21,714 nt of DNA from DATDWC01 sp035289805. Its GTDB lineage: Bacteria; Patescibacteriota; Gracilibacteria; Peribacterales; Peribacteraceae. Below, piece after piece: positions 7,428-14,792 of this stretch. The position numbers and the translations under genes are program-made. Under the pieces are notes generated by a model. The model did no database searches and was not told where the DNA came from. It was given only the letters and a program-made list of their open reading frames with translations. The first letter of the stretch is position 1. The number at the start of each line of letters is the position of its first letter. The stretch covers positions 1 through 21,714 of the forward strand of contig DATDWC010000094.1 in NCBI GenBank assembly GCA_035289805.1, given 5' to 3'.

Positions 7428-8732
7428 TTATTGATATGTTCCTCCTGCGAGGAACCGTGCAAAATAGAATACACCACCCATTCCATGCAAAGCCAGAAAG
7501 AGCATCGTAATCCCTTCCTTCCACTTCAAGCGCCATGACTTTCCAGAAGATTCCCCCTTGGATATCCCCCCAAAAAAATCAGCAACGGTGTACAAAAAAA
7601 GCAGTTGTAACGCAATGCAGTACCCCCAGCCCCAGTTTGCTTGGCTCCATCGTTCTCCAACCTCTCTGAGGAGCCCAAATTGCATGATGCCGACTAAGAC
7701 GCACATCCACGACAGAAACAGGGCATCTGACCGCAGAATATCCCGCCAATGAAACGCGGCGTAAGCAAGAGGAAATGCAAGAGCAAGCAACAGCGAGACA
7801 AAAACATTTGGCGTAAAGAGGCGCCATACGGTCAAAAAATCTATCGCAAAACCACCGGATGCAGTCAAGCGAATGCACTGAAATATCAGCAATACGACGG
7901 AAGGTATCGCAATGACGAATGCAGTGAACACATCATTCCATCGTCGGTGCCACAGAGATCTTGCGACACTGAATATCGCAAGAGAAGGAATAAACACGAG
8001 AACAAAATTTGGTTTAATGAATGTGCTTATGAGCAATGTGCATGCTGCGAGGGAGATAAGTGATGTTTTTCGTATCGTCCAACTCTGACTAAGAAGATAC
8101 ACCGTCAATGCGAAGCCAATCACTGCAAATGGCTCAACAACAATGGTGGTCGGGTTGTGCCAAATGGAAGGACTCCCCTGACCAAGGTAGAGATTCTTGT
8201 TAAAAAATGGAGCGTATATGGGTGTTACCGTCATCAGAAGACTTACCAAAATGCCAATAAACACCACTCCATACTGTCCCATCCACTCCCTATACAGTAC
8301 ATAAAATAGGACAGTAAACATGAGTGCCGCGGATGCCGTAAGGACAAGAGCCGCGGCGGCTTCCATGCTTACATGCCCCCATTGAGACGCAAAGAAAACT
8401 GCATAGTGAAAGCCGCGGTGGGGAAAATGGAATTGTTGATCAGGATTCCTCGCATATCGAATATGGGCAAGGAGATCGGACCCATACGTTGAGAATTGTT
8501 GTTCCGGTGTAGCAAACGCCTGATGAAAAAAGAGAAACGCAGCCAATGCAGTGAAAGATGCAAAAATGAATACAGCAACCAACCAATGCCACACATCCTG
8601 CCCAAACACACACCAGTCCAATGTAGGGAAACGATGCCTCCAAGAAGCATTCTTCATAGTGAAGCATATCTTTCCTGATGAGTCACTTTTAAACAAGGCA
8701 CGCATTGCAAGAACATAGTGTGGAGAAGGCAT
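7428..8732 (-). CDS. Polytopic membrane protein, possible GT-C-type glycosyltransferase
   Basis: 434 aa. A hydrophilic N-terminus of about 48 residues precedes about eleven membrane segments. The first loop has STYGSDLLAHIRYA (81-94) and FPHRGFHY (103-110); an acidic/His pair followed by an H-P-type loop is reminiscent of GT-C proteins, but this one lacks the C-terminal soluble domain of its two neighbours. The start directly abuts the upstream stop (TGA then ATG), and AAGGA at 8743-8739 sits 6 nt before the ATG. That makes this one of the few genes here with a good ribosome binding site and implies translational coupling to the aminotransferase-GT2 fusion. It could instead be a polymerase- or transporter-like protein. 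Confidence 0.65.
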   Translation of the reverse strand: MPSPHYVLAMRALFKSDSSGKICFTMKNASWRHRFPTLDWCVFGQDVWHWLVAVFIFASFTALAAFLFFHQAFATPEQQFSTYGSDLLAHIRYARNPDQQFHFPHRGFHYAVFFASQWGHVSMEAAAALVLTASAALMFTVLFYVLYREWMGQYGVVFIGILVSLLMTVTPIYAPFFNKNLYLGQGSPSIWHNPTTIVVEPFAVIGFALTVYLLSQSWTIRKTSLISLAACTLLISTFIKPNFVLVFIPSLAIFSVARSLWHRRWNDVFTAFVIAIPSVVLLIFQCIRLTASGGFAIDFLTVWRLFTPNVFVSLLLALAFPLAYAAFHWRDILRSDALFLSWMCVLVGIMQFGLLREVGERWSQANWGWGYCIALQLLFLYTVADFFGGISKGESSGKSWRLKWKEGITMLFLALHGMGGVFYFARFLAGGTYQ

Positions 8733-10646
8733 TCATCGTCCTTGGCGAAACTTCCACAGCGCAACAATGGATCGCACACTGTCACGCACATCCTTAAATG
8801 TGGACACCTTCTTCCGGTCACGAACGAAGAGCACCGGTATGTGGCAAATCGCAAGTCCTGCATCGTATGCGCGTACACAAATTTCCGTATCCCAGAACCA
8901 TCGCGGATCTTTCACGCGCATGAGGATTGGCAGAATTGTCTCCCGCCGGAAAAATTTATATCCGGCTTCGGTATCCATCGGGGGCGTATGGAGGAGAAAG
9001 CGCACAAGCCATCGGTACCCAAGGCTCATGAAGTGGCGCTTGAGTGCAAAGAAGTAGAGTTTGTAATTCCGATGCGCGATGACCACATCCGCCTCTCCCT
9101 GTTGTAAGGGGAGGAGGAGAGCAGAGATGTAGCGAGCATGCACCTCAAGATCAATGTCGATGAATCCCACATATCTTCCCCAGGCAATGCGTATCCCTTC
9201 GGTAATGGTAGCCCCCCTTCCCTGATTTTTCTCATGGAACTCCATGCGGAAAGCGTGGTGCGGATACCGTGTTGCAATTTCACGCATGCATTCCGGCGTA
9301 CGATCCTTGCTCCCATCATCAATGAGAATGATTTCGTAGCGGAGTGCACTGTGATCGAGGACCGAGAGAATCTCCGAAACTCCTTTCTGGATGATGCCTT
9401 CCTCGTTGTAGCAGGAAAGAATCAAACTAAGATCCGGTGCATCTCCTTTCTTTTCTTTTACCAACTCCGTACGTTCGTGCGCGCGCTTCGAGTGGGTGCT
9501 CTTCGGATGGAAGAACCGGAGGACTTGCTCTATCACGTAATCACGTTCCTCTGCATCAAGGTGTGGGAAGAGCGGCAAGCGGACCATGCTCTCAGCAATG
9601 CGTTCTGTCACAGGGAACTGCCCCTGCTTTGTGCCAAAATGCTCTCGTGCATAGGGGGAGAGGTGAAGCGGAATGTAATGGGAAACAGCACTGATCCCTT
9701 TCCCCTTTAAAAAGGAAAGGAGTGGATCGCGGTGGGAAGAATCTCGGAGGAGGAAAAAGGCAATGTGGTGGCTTGAGGTGGAGAAAGTGGGGATCAATGG
9801 AAGACGGATGATCCCCTCCTCTTTGAGTGAGGCGAGCCCCTCCCTGTAGCTCCGACAATGCTCCTCCCTCGCGCGTTGCATTTCCCCGTAGCGCTTCAGT
9901 TGAATCTCGAGGAGAGCGGCGAGAACGCCAGAGAGAACGTAGCTGCTCCCGGCACTCACCCATGTGTACTTATCGATTTCCCCGAGGAGAAACTTCGAAC
10001 GATCTGTTCCCTTCTCATAGTGGCAAAAAATCCGATCTCTGAGCATAGTATTGTTTATTACAATGGCACCACCTTCTCCGCAAACAGCATTTTTTGTATC
10101 GTGGAAACTGAAACAGCCAAAGTCTCCAAGCGTGCCAAGAAATTTTCCATTGTACTTGGCACCCAGTGCGTGTGCCGCATCCTCAACGACGAAGAGGTGG
10201 TGTTTCTCCGCAAGACCTAAGAGGAGACGCATATCGCACGAGATGCCTGCGTAGTGCACTGGCATGATCCCTCGCGTGTGACTTCCAATCATGGAAGTCA
10301 CCTGATGAAGATCCATGTTGAGCGATTCCTCTTCGATATCCACAAATACAGGCGTTCCGCCGCATTGCACCACGGCGTTTGCTGTGGAGACAAAGGTGTA
10401 ACTTGGAACGATGACTTCGTCTGCAGCGGTGAGATCAAATGCAGAGAGTGCAAGCTCCATTGCCGTTGTGCAGGAGGTGGTGAGGAGCACCTCATTCCCA
10501 TGCGTGTAGCTCTTGAGCATTTCAATTGCTCCCCGTAAATTCTCCGGAATGCCGGCAAGGCGTCCCTCCCGGAGGCATCGAGTGAGTGCTTCCACCTCTC
10601 GATCAGTAATTGAAGGTGCGGAATTGGGGATGGGCAATCTCAACAT
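8733..10646 (-). CDS. Fusion of WecE-type sugar aminotransferase and family 2 glycosyltransferase
   Basis: 637 aa in one uninterrupted frame. Residues 1 to about 380 are a DegT/DnrJ/EryC1/StrS PLP aminotransferase. VVEDAAHALG (153-162) supplies the Asp facing the pyridine nitrogen, and FSFHDTKN (179-186) carries the Schiff-base Lys185. This HxTKN form is what I recall for WecE/RffA, which makes dTDP-4-amino-4,6-dideoxygalactose from dTDP-4-keto-6-deoxyglucose. A charged linker (about 381-404) leads to a GT2 domain at 405-637, with LSCYNEEG (410-417), LIDDGSKDRT (441-450), GFIDIDLE (494-501) and DTEAGYKFF (558-566). The GT2 half resembles polyprenyl-phosphate glycosyltransferases without C-terminal membrane helices. 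A WecE-type enzyme alone is about 375-380 aa, so the extra 250 residues are a genuine second domain. The fusion may channel the amino sugar into transfer. Upstream genes supply the keto-sugar and an acyltransferase. Confidence 0.88.
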   Translation of the reverse strand: MLRLPIPNSAPSITDREVEALTRCLREGRLAGIPENLRGAIEMLKSYTHGNEVLLTTSCTTAMELALSAFDLTAADEVIVPSYTFVSTANAVVQCGGTPVFVDIEEESLNMDLHQVTSMIGSHTRGIMPVHYAGISCDMRLLLGLAEKHHLFVVEDAAHALGAKYNGKFLGTLGDFGCFSFHDTKNAVCGEGGAIVINNTMLRDRIFCHYEKGTDRSKFLLGEIDKYTWVSAGSSYVLSGVLAALLEIQLKRYGEMQRAREEHCRSYREGLASLKEEGIIRLPLIPTFSTSSHHIAFFLLRDSSHRDPLLSFLKGKGISAVSHYIPLHLSPYAREHFGTKQGQFPVTERIAESMVRLPLFPHLDAEERDYVIEQVLRFFHPKSTHSKRAHERTELVKEKKGDAPDLSLILSCYNEEGIIQKGVSEILSVLDHSALRYEIILIDDGSKDRTPECMREIATRYPHHAFRMEFHEKNQGRGATITEGIRIAWGRYVGFIDIDLEVHARYISALLLPLQQGEADVVIAHRNYKLYFFALKRHFMSLGYRWLVRFLLHTPPMDTEAGYKFFRRETILPILMRVKDPRWFWDTEICVRAYDAGLAICHIPVLFVRDRKKVSTFKDVRDSVRSIVALWKFRQGR

Positions 10647-10678
10647 GTGTACAAGAAATCAAGTGAGGCAGGAGGGGG

Positions 10679-11263
10679 TTAGTGGGAATCGCGTTCTCTG
10701 CGGACACTGCGAGCAGGTACTCCCGCAACAACATCCCCCGCAGGAACATCTTCGAGGACGAGGGAGCACGCCCCCACCATCACCCGTTCACCGAGAGTCA
10801 CTCCTGGCAGGATCGTCGCATTCGTCCCAATGAAACACCCTGATCCAATGTGCACCGGTGCATGCATGGAGGGGAAATCCTTCTGTAGGGGATGGGAGTG
10901 AAATCCCACATTCGTATGAGTGAGTATGGTGACGCGCTCAGCAAGTGTCACATGATCGCCACAGTGAATTTCATCCGCACAATCAAACAAGCATTCCTCC
11001 GCAACGAAGCAGTGGTGACCAAGGGCAAACCCCTTCAAGCCGCGCCGATACAGATTAAAAAACGTGCAGGCGTGGATAATAGTCTCGCGACCAATTTTGG
11101 CTCCAAACACGCAGAGCAGTAATCGGCGGAGCGGAGGAGGGGTGAGTCCACACCGCAGGAGACTGTTTTGGAGTTGTCCCACGGCGAACTTGAACGCCTT
11201 CCTCATGCCAATTTCTCTCAGTGCATCAGACACAAGCCCTACGCTACCGCATCGCCTGCTCAT
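10679..11263 (-). CDS. Left-handed beta-helix (hexapeptide repeat) acyltransferase
   Basis: 194 aa. It shows imperfect hexapeptide turns typical of the WbbJ/maltose-O-acetyltransferase group: IGRETIIHACTFF, LGHHCFVAEECLF, HCGDHVTLAERV, IGSGCFIGTNATILPGV. The likely catalytic His is in LTHTNVGFHSHP (114-125), and the protein closes with DVVAGVPARSVRR. It transfers acetyl or another acyl group from CoA to a sugar O or N. Its place between rmlB and the WecE-type fusion suggests N-acylation of the 4-amino sugar, as FdtC/QdtC-type enzymes do in analogous pathways, but O-acetylation of a glycan is equally compatible. The start at 11263 lies 3 nt after the rmlB stop; an ATG at 11206 is an alternative. 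Confidence 0.85.
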   Translation of the reverse strand: MSRRCGSVGLVSDALREIGMRKAFKFAVGQLQNSLLRCGLTPPPLRRLLLCVFGAKIGRETIIHACTFFNLYRRGLKGFALGHHCFVAEECLFDCADEIHCGDHVTLAERVTILTHTNVGFHSHPLQKDFPSMHAPVHIGSGCFIGTNATILPGVTLGERVMVGACSLVLEDVPAGDVVAGVPARSVRRERDSH

Positions 11264-11266
11264 CGT

Positions 11267-12247
11267 CTACGCATGGACGTACTGTAGACGCTCATTCTCC
11301 AGTGGAGACGGAGATTCCGAGGTATACCACCCTATGGTTCTCCGAATGCCATCCATAAACGGGACGGCTGGCTGCCAGCCAAGAGCACGCGTGGAGGAGG
11401 AATCAAGATCGTAGCGATGATCATTGCCAGGACGATCCTCAATGAACGTGAGGAAGCTCTCGGATTTTCCAAGTATTTTGAGTATTGTGCGTGCAACATC
11501 GATATTCCTCTTCTCATCATTGGAGGAAATATGGTAGATCGCCCCGTCCCTGCCATGCGCGAGAACGCACTCAAGAGCATCGGTGTGATCCGTCACGTAG
11601 ATCCAATCCCGGGTATGAGTGCCATCACCATGAAGAGGAATAGGCTTATTCTTCAGTGCGTTCTGAATGACGATGGGGAAAAATTTTTCATCGGCCTGAT
11701 GCGGTCCATAGTTATTGGTACAACGGGTAATCCGCACCCGCATGCCGTAGGTGTTCATTGCGGAGAGGAGCGCCAAATCTCCGGCAGCCTTGGTTGCCGC
11801 ATAAGGATTGCCAGGATGGAGAGGACAATCCGGGGTGCACGGCGGTTCCGTGGGATGCCTCGTTCCGTACACTTCATCTGTGGATATATGGAGAAAGAGG
11901 AGATCGTGGATGCTTCGACACGCTTCGATGAGCGTATACACTCCACGAACATTCGTATGCACATGCGGCATGGCATCTTCGATGCTGCTCCCAACGTGCG
12001 ACTCCGCCGCAAAATCAACAACAGTATCAATAACCTCCTCGGAGAGGATGCGACGTAGGAGCGGCAGATCTGTAATATCCCCATGGACGAACGTGAAATT
12101 ATTCTTCACCGATGCAAGATACGCGAGATCTCCAGGATGAGTGAGAGCATCCAAAACGACCACATGATCCAAGGGGAATCGTTCCACATGACGCAGAACG
12201 AAATGCGATCCAATGAAGCCAGCGCCGCCTGTCACAAGTAAACGCAT
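11267..12247 (-). CDS. rmlB: dTDP-glucose 4,6-dehydratase
   Basis: 326 aa, extended SDR family. The NAD-binding GGAGFIG is at 7-13, STDEVYG (122-128) supplies the Thr-Asp-Glu active-site set, and Y149-x3-K153 follows. NNYGPHQADEKFFP (178-191) and GDGTHTRDWIYVTDH (207-221) are the substrate-side motifs expected of RmlB. It converts dTDP-glucose to dTDP-4-keto-6-deoxyglucose, the substrate for the WecE-type enzyme two genes downstream. One deviation: the usual ESHVDRSI block reads ESHVGSSI (82-89). The frame is open upstream to 12373, but MRLLVTGGAGFIG marks the real N-terminus. The start is 7 nt after the ABC transporter stop, with TATGAT 6 nt before it. No rmlA, rmlC or rmlD is present, so rhamnose is not the obvious product. 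Confidence 0.92.
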   Translation of the reverse strand: MRLLVTGGAGFIGSHFVLRHVERFPLDHVVVLDALTHPGDLAYLASVKNNFTFVHGDITDLPLLRRILSEEVIDTVVDFAAESHVGSSIEDAMPHVHTNVRGVYTLIEACRSIHDLLFLHISTDEVYGTRHPTEPPCTPDCPLHPGNPYAATKAAGDLALLSAMNTYGMRVRITRCTNNYGPHQADEKFFPIVIQNALKNKPIPLHGDGTHTRDWIYVTDHTDALECVLAHGRDGAIYHISSNDEKRNIDVARTILKILGKSESFLTFIEDRPGNDHRYDLDSSSTRALGWQPAVPFMDGIRRTIGWYTSESPSPLENERLQYVHA

Positions 12248-12253
12248 AGAGAG

Positions 12254-12259
12254 ATCATA
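12254..12259 (-). promoter_or_regulatory. Possible -10 element directly upstream of rmlB
   Basis: On the minus strand TATGAT is followed by CTCTCT and then the rmlB ATG, compatible with a leaderless internal transcript. The hexamer contains the TGA stop of the ABC transporter gene, so its presence may be a side effect of gene packing. Confidence 0.3.
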
Positions 12260-14072
12260 CGAACTTCTGCTCTTCCCACATAGCGGAAAAAAGCCCTTTC
12301 CTCTCAAGAAGTTGATCGAGCGTCCCCTTCTCTGCGACCATTCCTCTGTCGAGCACCACGATTTGATCCGCATGCTTTATCGTCGAAAGCCGGTGTGCGA
12401 TGACGATGCTGGTGCGACCGGTGATGGCAGCATCGATTGCCTCCTGAATGAGGCGCTCTGTGCGGCTGTCGAGTGCGCTTGTGGCTTCGTCGAGGAGGAG
12501 GATATCTGCATCTTTGAGGAGCGCGCGCGCGATTGCCATGCGCTGCTTCTCGCCGCCTGAAAGCTTCACTCCACGATCGCCGATCAGCGTCTCTGCACCC
12601 CCAGGGAGCGATTTCACATAGTCCGCAAGCCGTGCCCGTTCAATCACTTCCGCGAATTGCTTATCATTAATCGCTTCCATCCCGTACTCAATATTGGCAC
12701 GTACCGTATCGTGCAGCAACAGAGTCTCCTGGCTGACGAGCGCCATATGATCCCTGAGTGATGCGATATCATAATCGCGAATGTCCGTAGAATCAAAAAA
12801 GAGCGAACCGGGGGGACAATCGTAGAATCGGAGCAGTAGATTGATCAGTGTTGTTTTTCCGGCGCCCGTGGGCCCCACGATCGCCGTCATCGAACCTCTT
12901 GGGATTTTGAATGAAAGATTCTGGAGTGCTGTCTTCCCTCCCGGGAACGTAAAGGTGAGATTGCGAAATTCAATCCCTTCTTTCAGTTCCACGAATTCCT
13001 TGGTACCGGACGGGACAAAGTATTTACCTTCATCTTCGAATACGCTCAATACTTCCTCAAGTGGCGCTTCTGAGGTCGCAAGCGAGCTCCTGAGCGTCGT
13101 GAGTGCGCCGAATTTCGTCGCGGCATTCACAATGAGGTAGAAGTACAGAATGAAGGAGGGGGCGGTACTCTGACCATCGCGCACCATCAGGTACAGCATT
13201 ACTGAAAAGAGGAGGAGGATCGCGCAGAGCGTGAGAATTTCCTGAAGAGGCGCAATGAGGTGCTGGAGCGCGGTCCGCCGGTAATCAATCGCTACTTTGC
13301 GTTCACTGATCGCCTCATAGCGGCGGCGTTCCTCCTCCTGCATATTCGAGGATTGAACGAGCGGTATGGTAGAGAAAATTTCGATTGCTTTTTGATTGAG
13401 GGCACTCACGCTCTGCGCAATGGATCGTGAGAGATGTCGAATGCGCTCGATGATGTGTTGCACCACCACATGGAGTGCAATGAGGAGCGGCACGGCAAAA
13501 AGCGTTACCTTCCAGGAAATCGTCGTGAGGAGAACGAGGTAGGCTATGAGCGAAAAAAGCGCATTGATGTAACCGCCCATATTCAAGAGCGGCGTAAGCG
13601 ACTGCTGCGCAAATTGCCAGATCACGACCGCATGGTGCCCCACGTGCGACTGATCGAAGTAGAGTTTCCCAAAGGAGAGATACCGGGCAAAAAGCAGGAT
13701 GTGAAGGCGATGAGTGAGTTTGAGCCCGAAAGAGGAAACACTCAGGTACGAGACATACCTCAGTACCTGCTTCACAAACATCGCAACAATGAAGAACGAA
13801 ATGAGCGCAACGAATAGCCATCGATCCGAAGAGAGAATGCTCTGCGGCAGGAATGCAACCACCGATCCAAGGACAGGCACTGCTTTGATGAAGCTGAAAT
13901 CCATCGTAAAGAATCCCTGGAGAAGCGGGATCAGGAGCCCCATCCCCACGCCTTCGAATACGGCTGCAAGGAGCGAAAGGAAAATCGGAATCACGAAGAT
14001 CGCCGGATGAGCGTTGATATGCCGAAAAAGTTTGAAAGTTTTGCGCAGTGTTCCAATACCTCCCGACCTCAT
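12255..14072 (-). CDS. ABC exporter, MsbA/PglK-like half transporter (permease-ATPase fusion)
   Basis: 605 aa from the ATG at 14072; a TTG at 14084 would add four residues. The N-terminal half has six membrane segments. The ATPase carries Walker A GPTGAGKTT (400-408), the Q-loop in VSQET, signature LSGGEKQR (504-511), Walker B ILLLDEATSALD (524-535) and the switch His in IAHRLST. It is typical in length for a homodimeric exporter. In glycan islands such proteins flip lipid-linked oligosaccharides (PglK) or lipids (MsbA). Heading the left operon, it most likely flips the undecaprenyl-linked product. It is divergently arranged with the methyltransferase at 14118 across only 45 bp. Confidence 0.92.
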   Translation of the reverse strand: MRSGGIGTLRKTFKLFRHINAHPAIFVIPIFLSLLAAVFEGVGMGLLIPLLQGFFTMDFSFIKAVPVLGSVVAFLPQSILSSDRWLFVALISFFIVAMFVKQVLRYVSYLSVSSFGLKLTHRLHILLFARYLSFGKLYFDQSHVGHHAVVIWQFAQQSLTPLLNMGGYINALFSLIAYLVLLTTISWKVTLFAVPLLIALHVVVQHIIERIRHLSRSIAQSVSALNQKAIEIFSTIPLVQSSNMQEEERRRYEAISERKVAIDYRRTALQHLIAPLQEILTLCAILLLFSVMLYLMVRDGQSTAPSFILYFYLIVNAATKFGALTTLRSSLATSEAPLEEVLSVFEDEGKYFVPSGTKEFVELKEGIEFRNLTFTFPGGKTALQNLSFKIPRGSMTAIVGPTGAGKTTLINLLLRFYDCPPGSLFFDSTDIRDYDIASLRDHMALVSQETLLLHDTVRANIEYGMEAINDKQFAEVIERARLADYVKSLPGGAETLIGDRGVKLSGGEKQRMAIARALLKDADILLLDEATSALDSRTERLIQEAIDAAITGRTSIVIAHRLSTIKHADQIVVLDRGMVAEKGTLDQLLERKGLFSAMWEEQKFV

Positions 14073-14117
14073 AGGATTTCGCAAGAAAACGTAAACAAAG
14101 CTCTTCTATACTATACT
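14073..14117. promoter_or_regulatory. 45-bp divergent promoter region
   Basis: This is the only gap between two outward-pointing blocks, so promoters for both should lie here. The plus strand carries tandem overlapping TATACT hexamers at 14107-14112 and 14112-14117; the first is 5 nt before the ATG at 14118, which fits a leaderless transcript. The minus strand reads TATAGT at 14115-14110 and TATAGA at 14110-14105, which would give the exporter mRNA a leader of about 20-30 nt. No strong -35 is seen on either strand. Divergent -10 elements overlap, so the two directions may compete. Confidence 0.55.
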
Positions 14118-14792
14118 ATGTCCCCGTCTCAGAAACGTTTGTTCCTGGAGAAAATGACCTACCACCTCCCCCATACGACTCGGGAAGTACTGATCCTCGA
14201 CACCCCCCACATGCGTGGGAGGGCGCTCGATCTTGGGGCGGGAACAGGGAAGTACAAAAAATACATCGTGCCGCATGTTCACAGTTACGTCGGATGCGAC
14301 ATGTTCCCGGGTGAGAATATTGACGTTGTGACCGATGTCCACGATCTCCCGTTCGAAGACGACTCCTTCGATACGGTCGTCTGCACGCAGGTACTGGAAC
14401 ATGTAGAACGCCCGTGGGAAGTCGTTGCGGAAATCGCACGCGTCCTTGCTCCCGGGGGGCGCTGTATCCTCACCACCCCATTCCTCGAGTCGTACCATGC
14501 CGTTCCCCACGATTACTTCCGCTACACAACTGAGGGCGGCGAGAGCCTTTTTAAGAATGTGGGAATGAACATCATAAAATTAGAAAAGTATGGAGGCGTC
14601 GGAGTCGTGCTCGCGGAGATGTGGAAATTTGCATTCTGCAGCCCGCACGACTACACGCATCCGGGATTCTTTCGCCGCAACATCTACCGGGTGGTACACA
14701 AACTTCTCTGCACAATCAGCAATCATCCAAATGAGAAATCCCTCATGTACGCGAACATCCATATCGTCGCGGAAAAGCCCGCGCTCGTATGA
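14118..14792 (+). CDS. Class I SAM-dependent methyltransferase (Methyltransf_11 type)
   Basis: 224 aa. Motif I is LDLGAGTGKY (37-46), the acidic motif II residue is D61 in GCDMF, and FDTVVCTQVLEHV (84-96) and LAPGGRCILTTPF (110-122) follow. The frame is open back to 14007, but that extension overlaps the divergent transporter gene, and the ATG at 14118 lies right behind a -10-like TATACT. The C-terminal third is less conserved and probably binds the acceptor. First gene of the plus-strand block; its TGA overlaps the ATG of the glycosyltransferase that follows, so the two are translationally coupled. It likely methylates a glycan sugar; the substrate is not deducible. Confidence 0.85.
   Translation: MSPSQKRLFLEKMTYHLPHTTREVLILDTPHMRGRALDLGAGTGKYKKYIVPHVHSYVGCDMFPGENIDVVTDVHDLPFEDDSFDTVVCTQVLEHVERPWEVVAEIARVLAPGGRCILTTPFLESYHAVPHDYFRYTTEGGESLFKNVGMNIIKLEKYGGVGVVLAEMWKFAFCSPHDYTHPGFFRRNIYRVVHKLLCTISNHPNEKSLMYANIHIVAEKPALV

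Noticed and set aside
8733..10646. Possibility that the aminotransferase-GT2 fusion is a sequencing frameshift joining two genes
   Set aside because: The frame is continuous through a sensible charged linker, both domains are complete, and no alternative stop/start pair is suggested in the linker. Read-level checking is still listed under the finding.
12248..12373. 42-residue upstream extension of RmlB
   Set aside because: The extension reads into the ABC transporter's C-terminal codons; the SDR fold starts at MRLLVTGG.
12520..12530. GCGCGCGCGC simple repeat
   Set aside because: It lies within the coding sequence of the ABC transporter's helical domain and encodes ordinary Ala/Arg codons after the signature motif.
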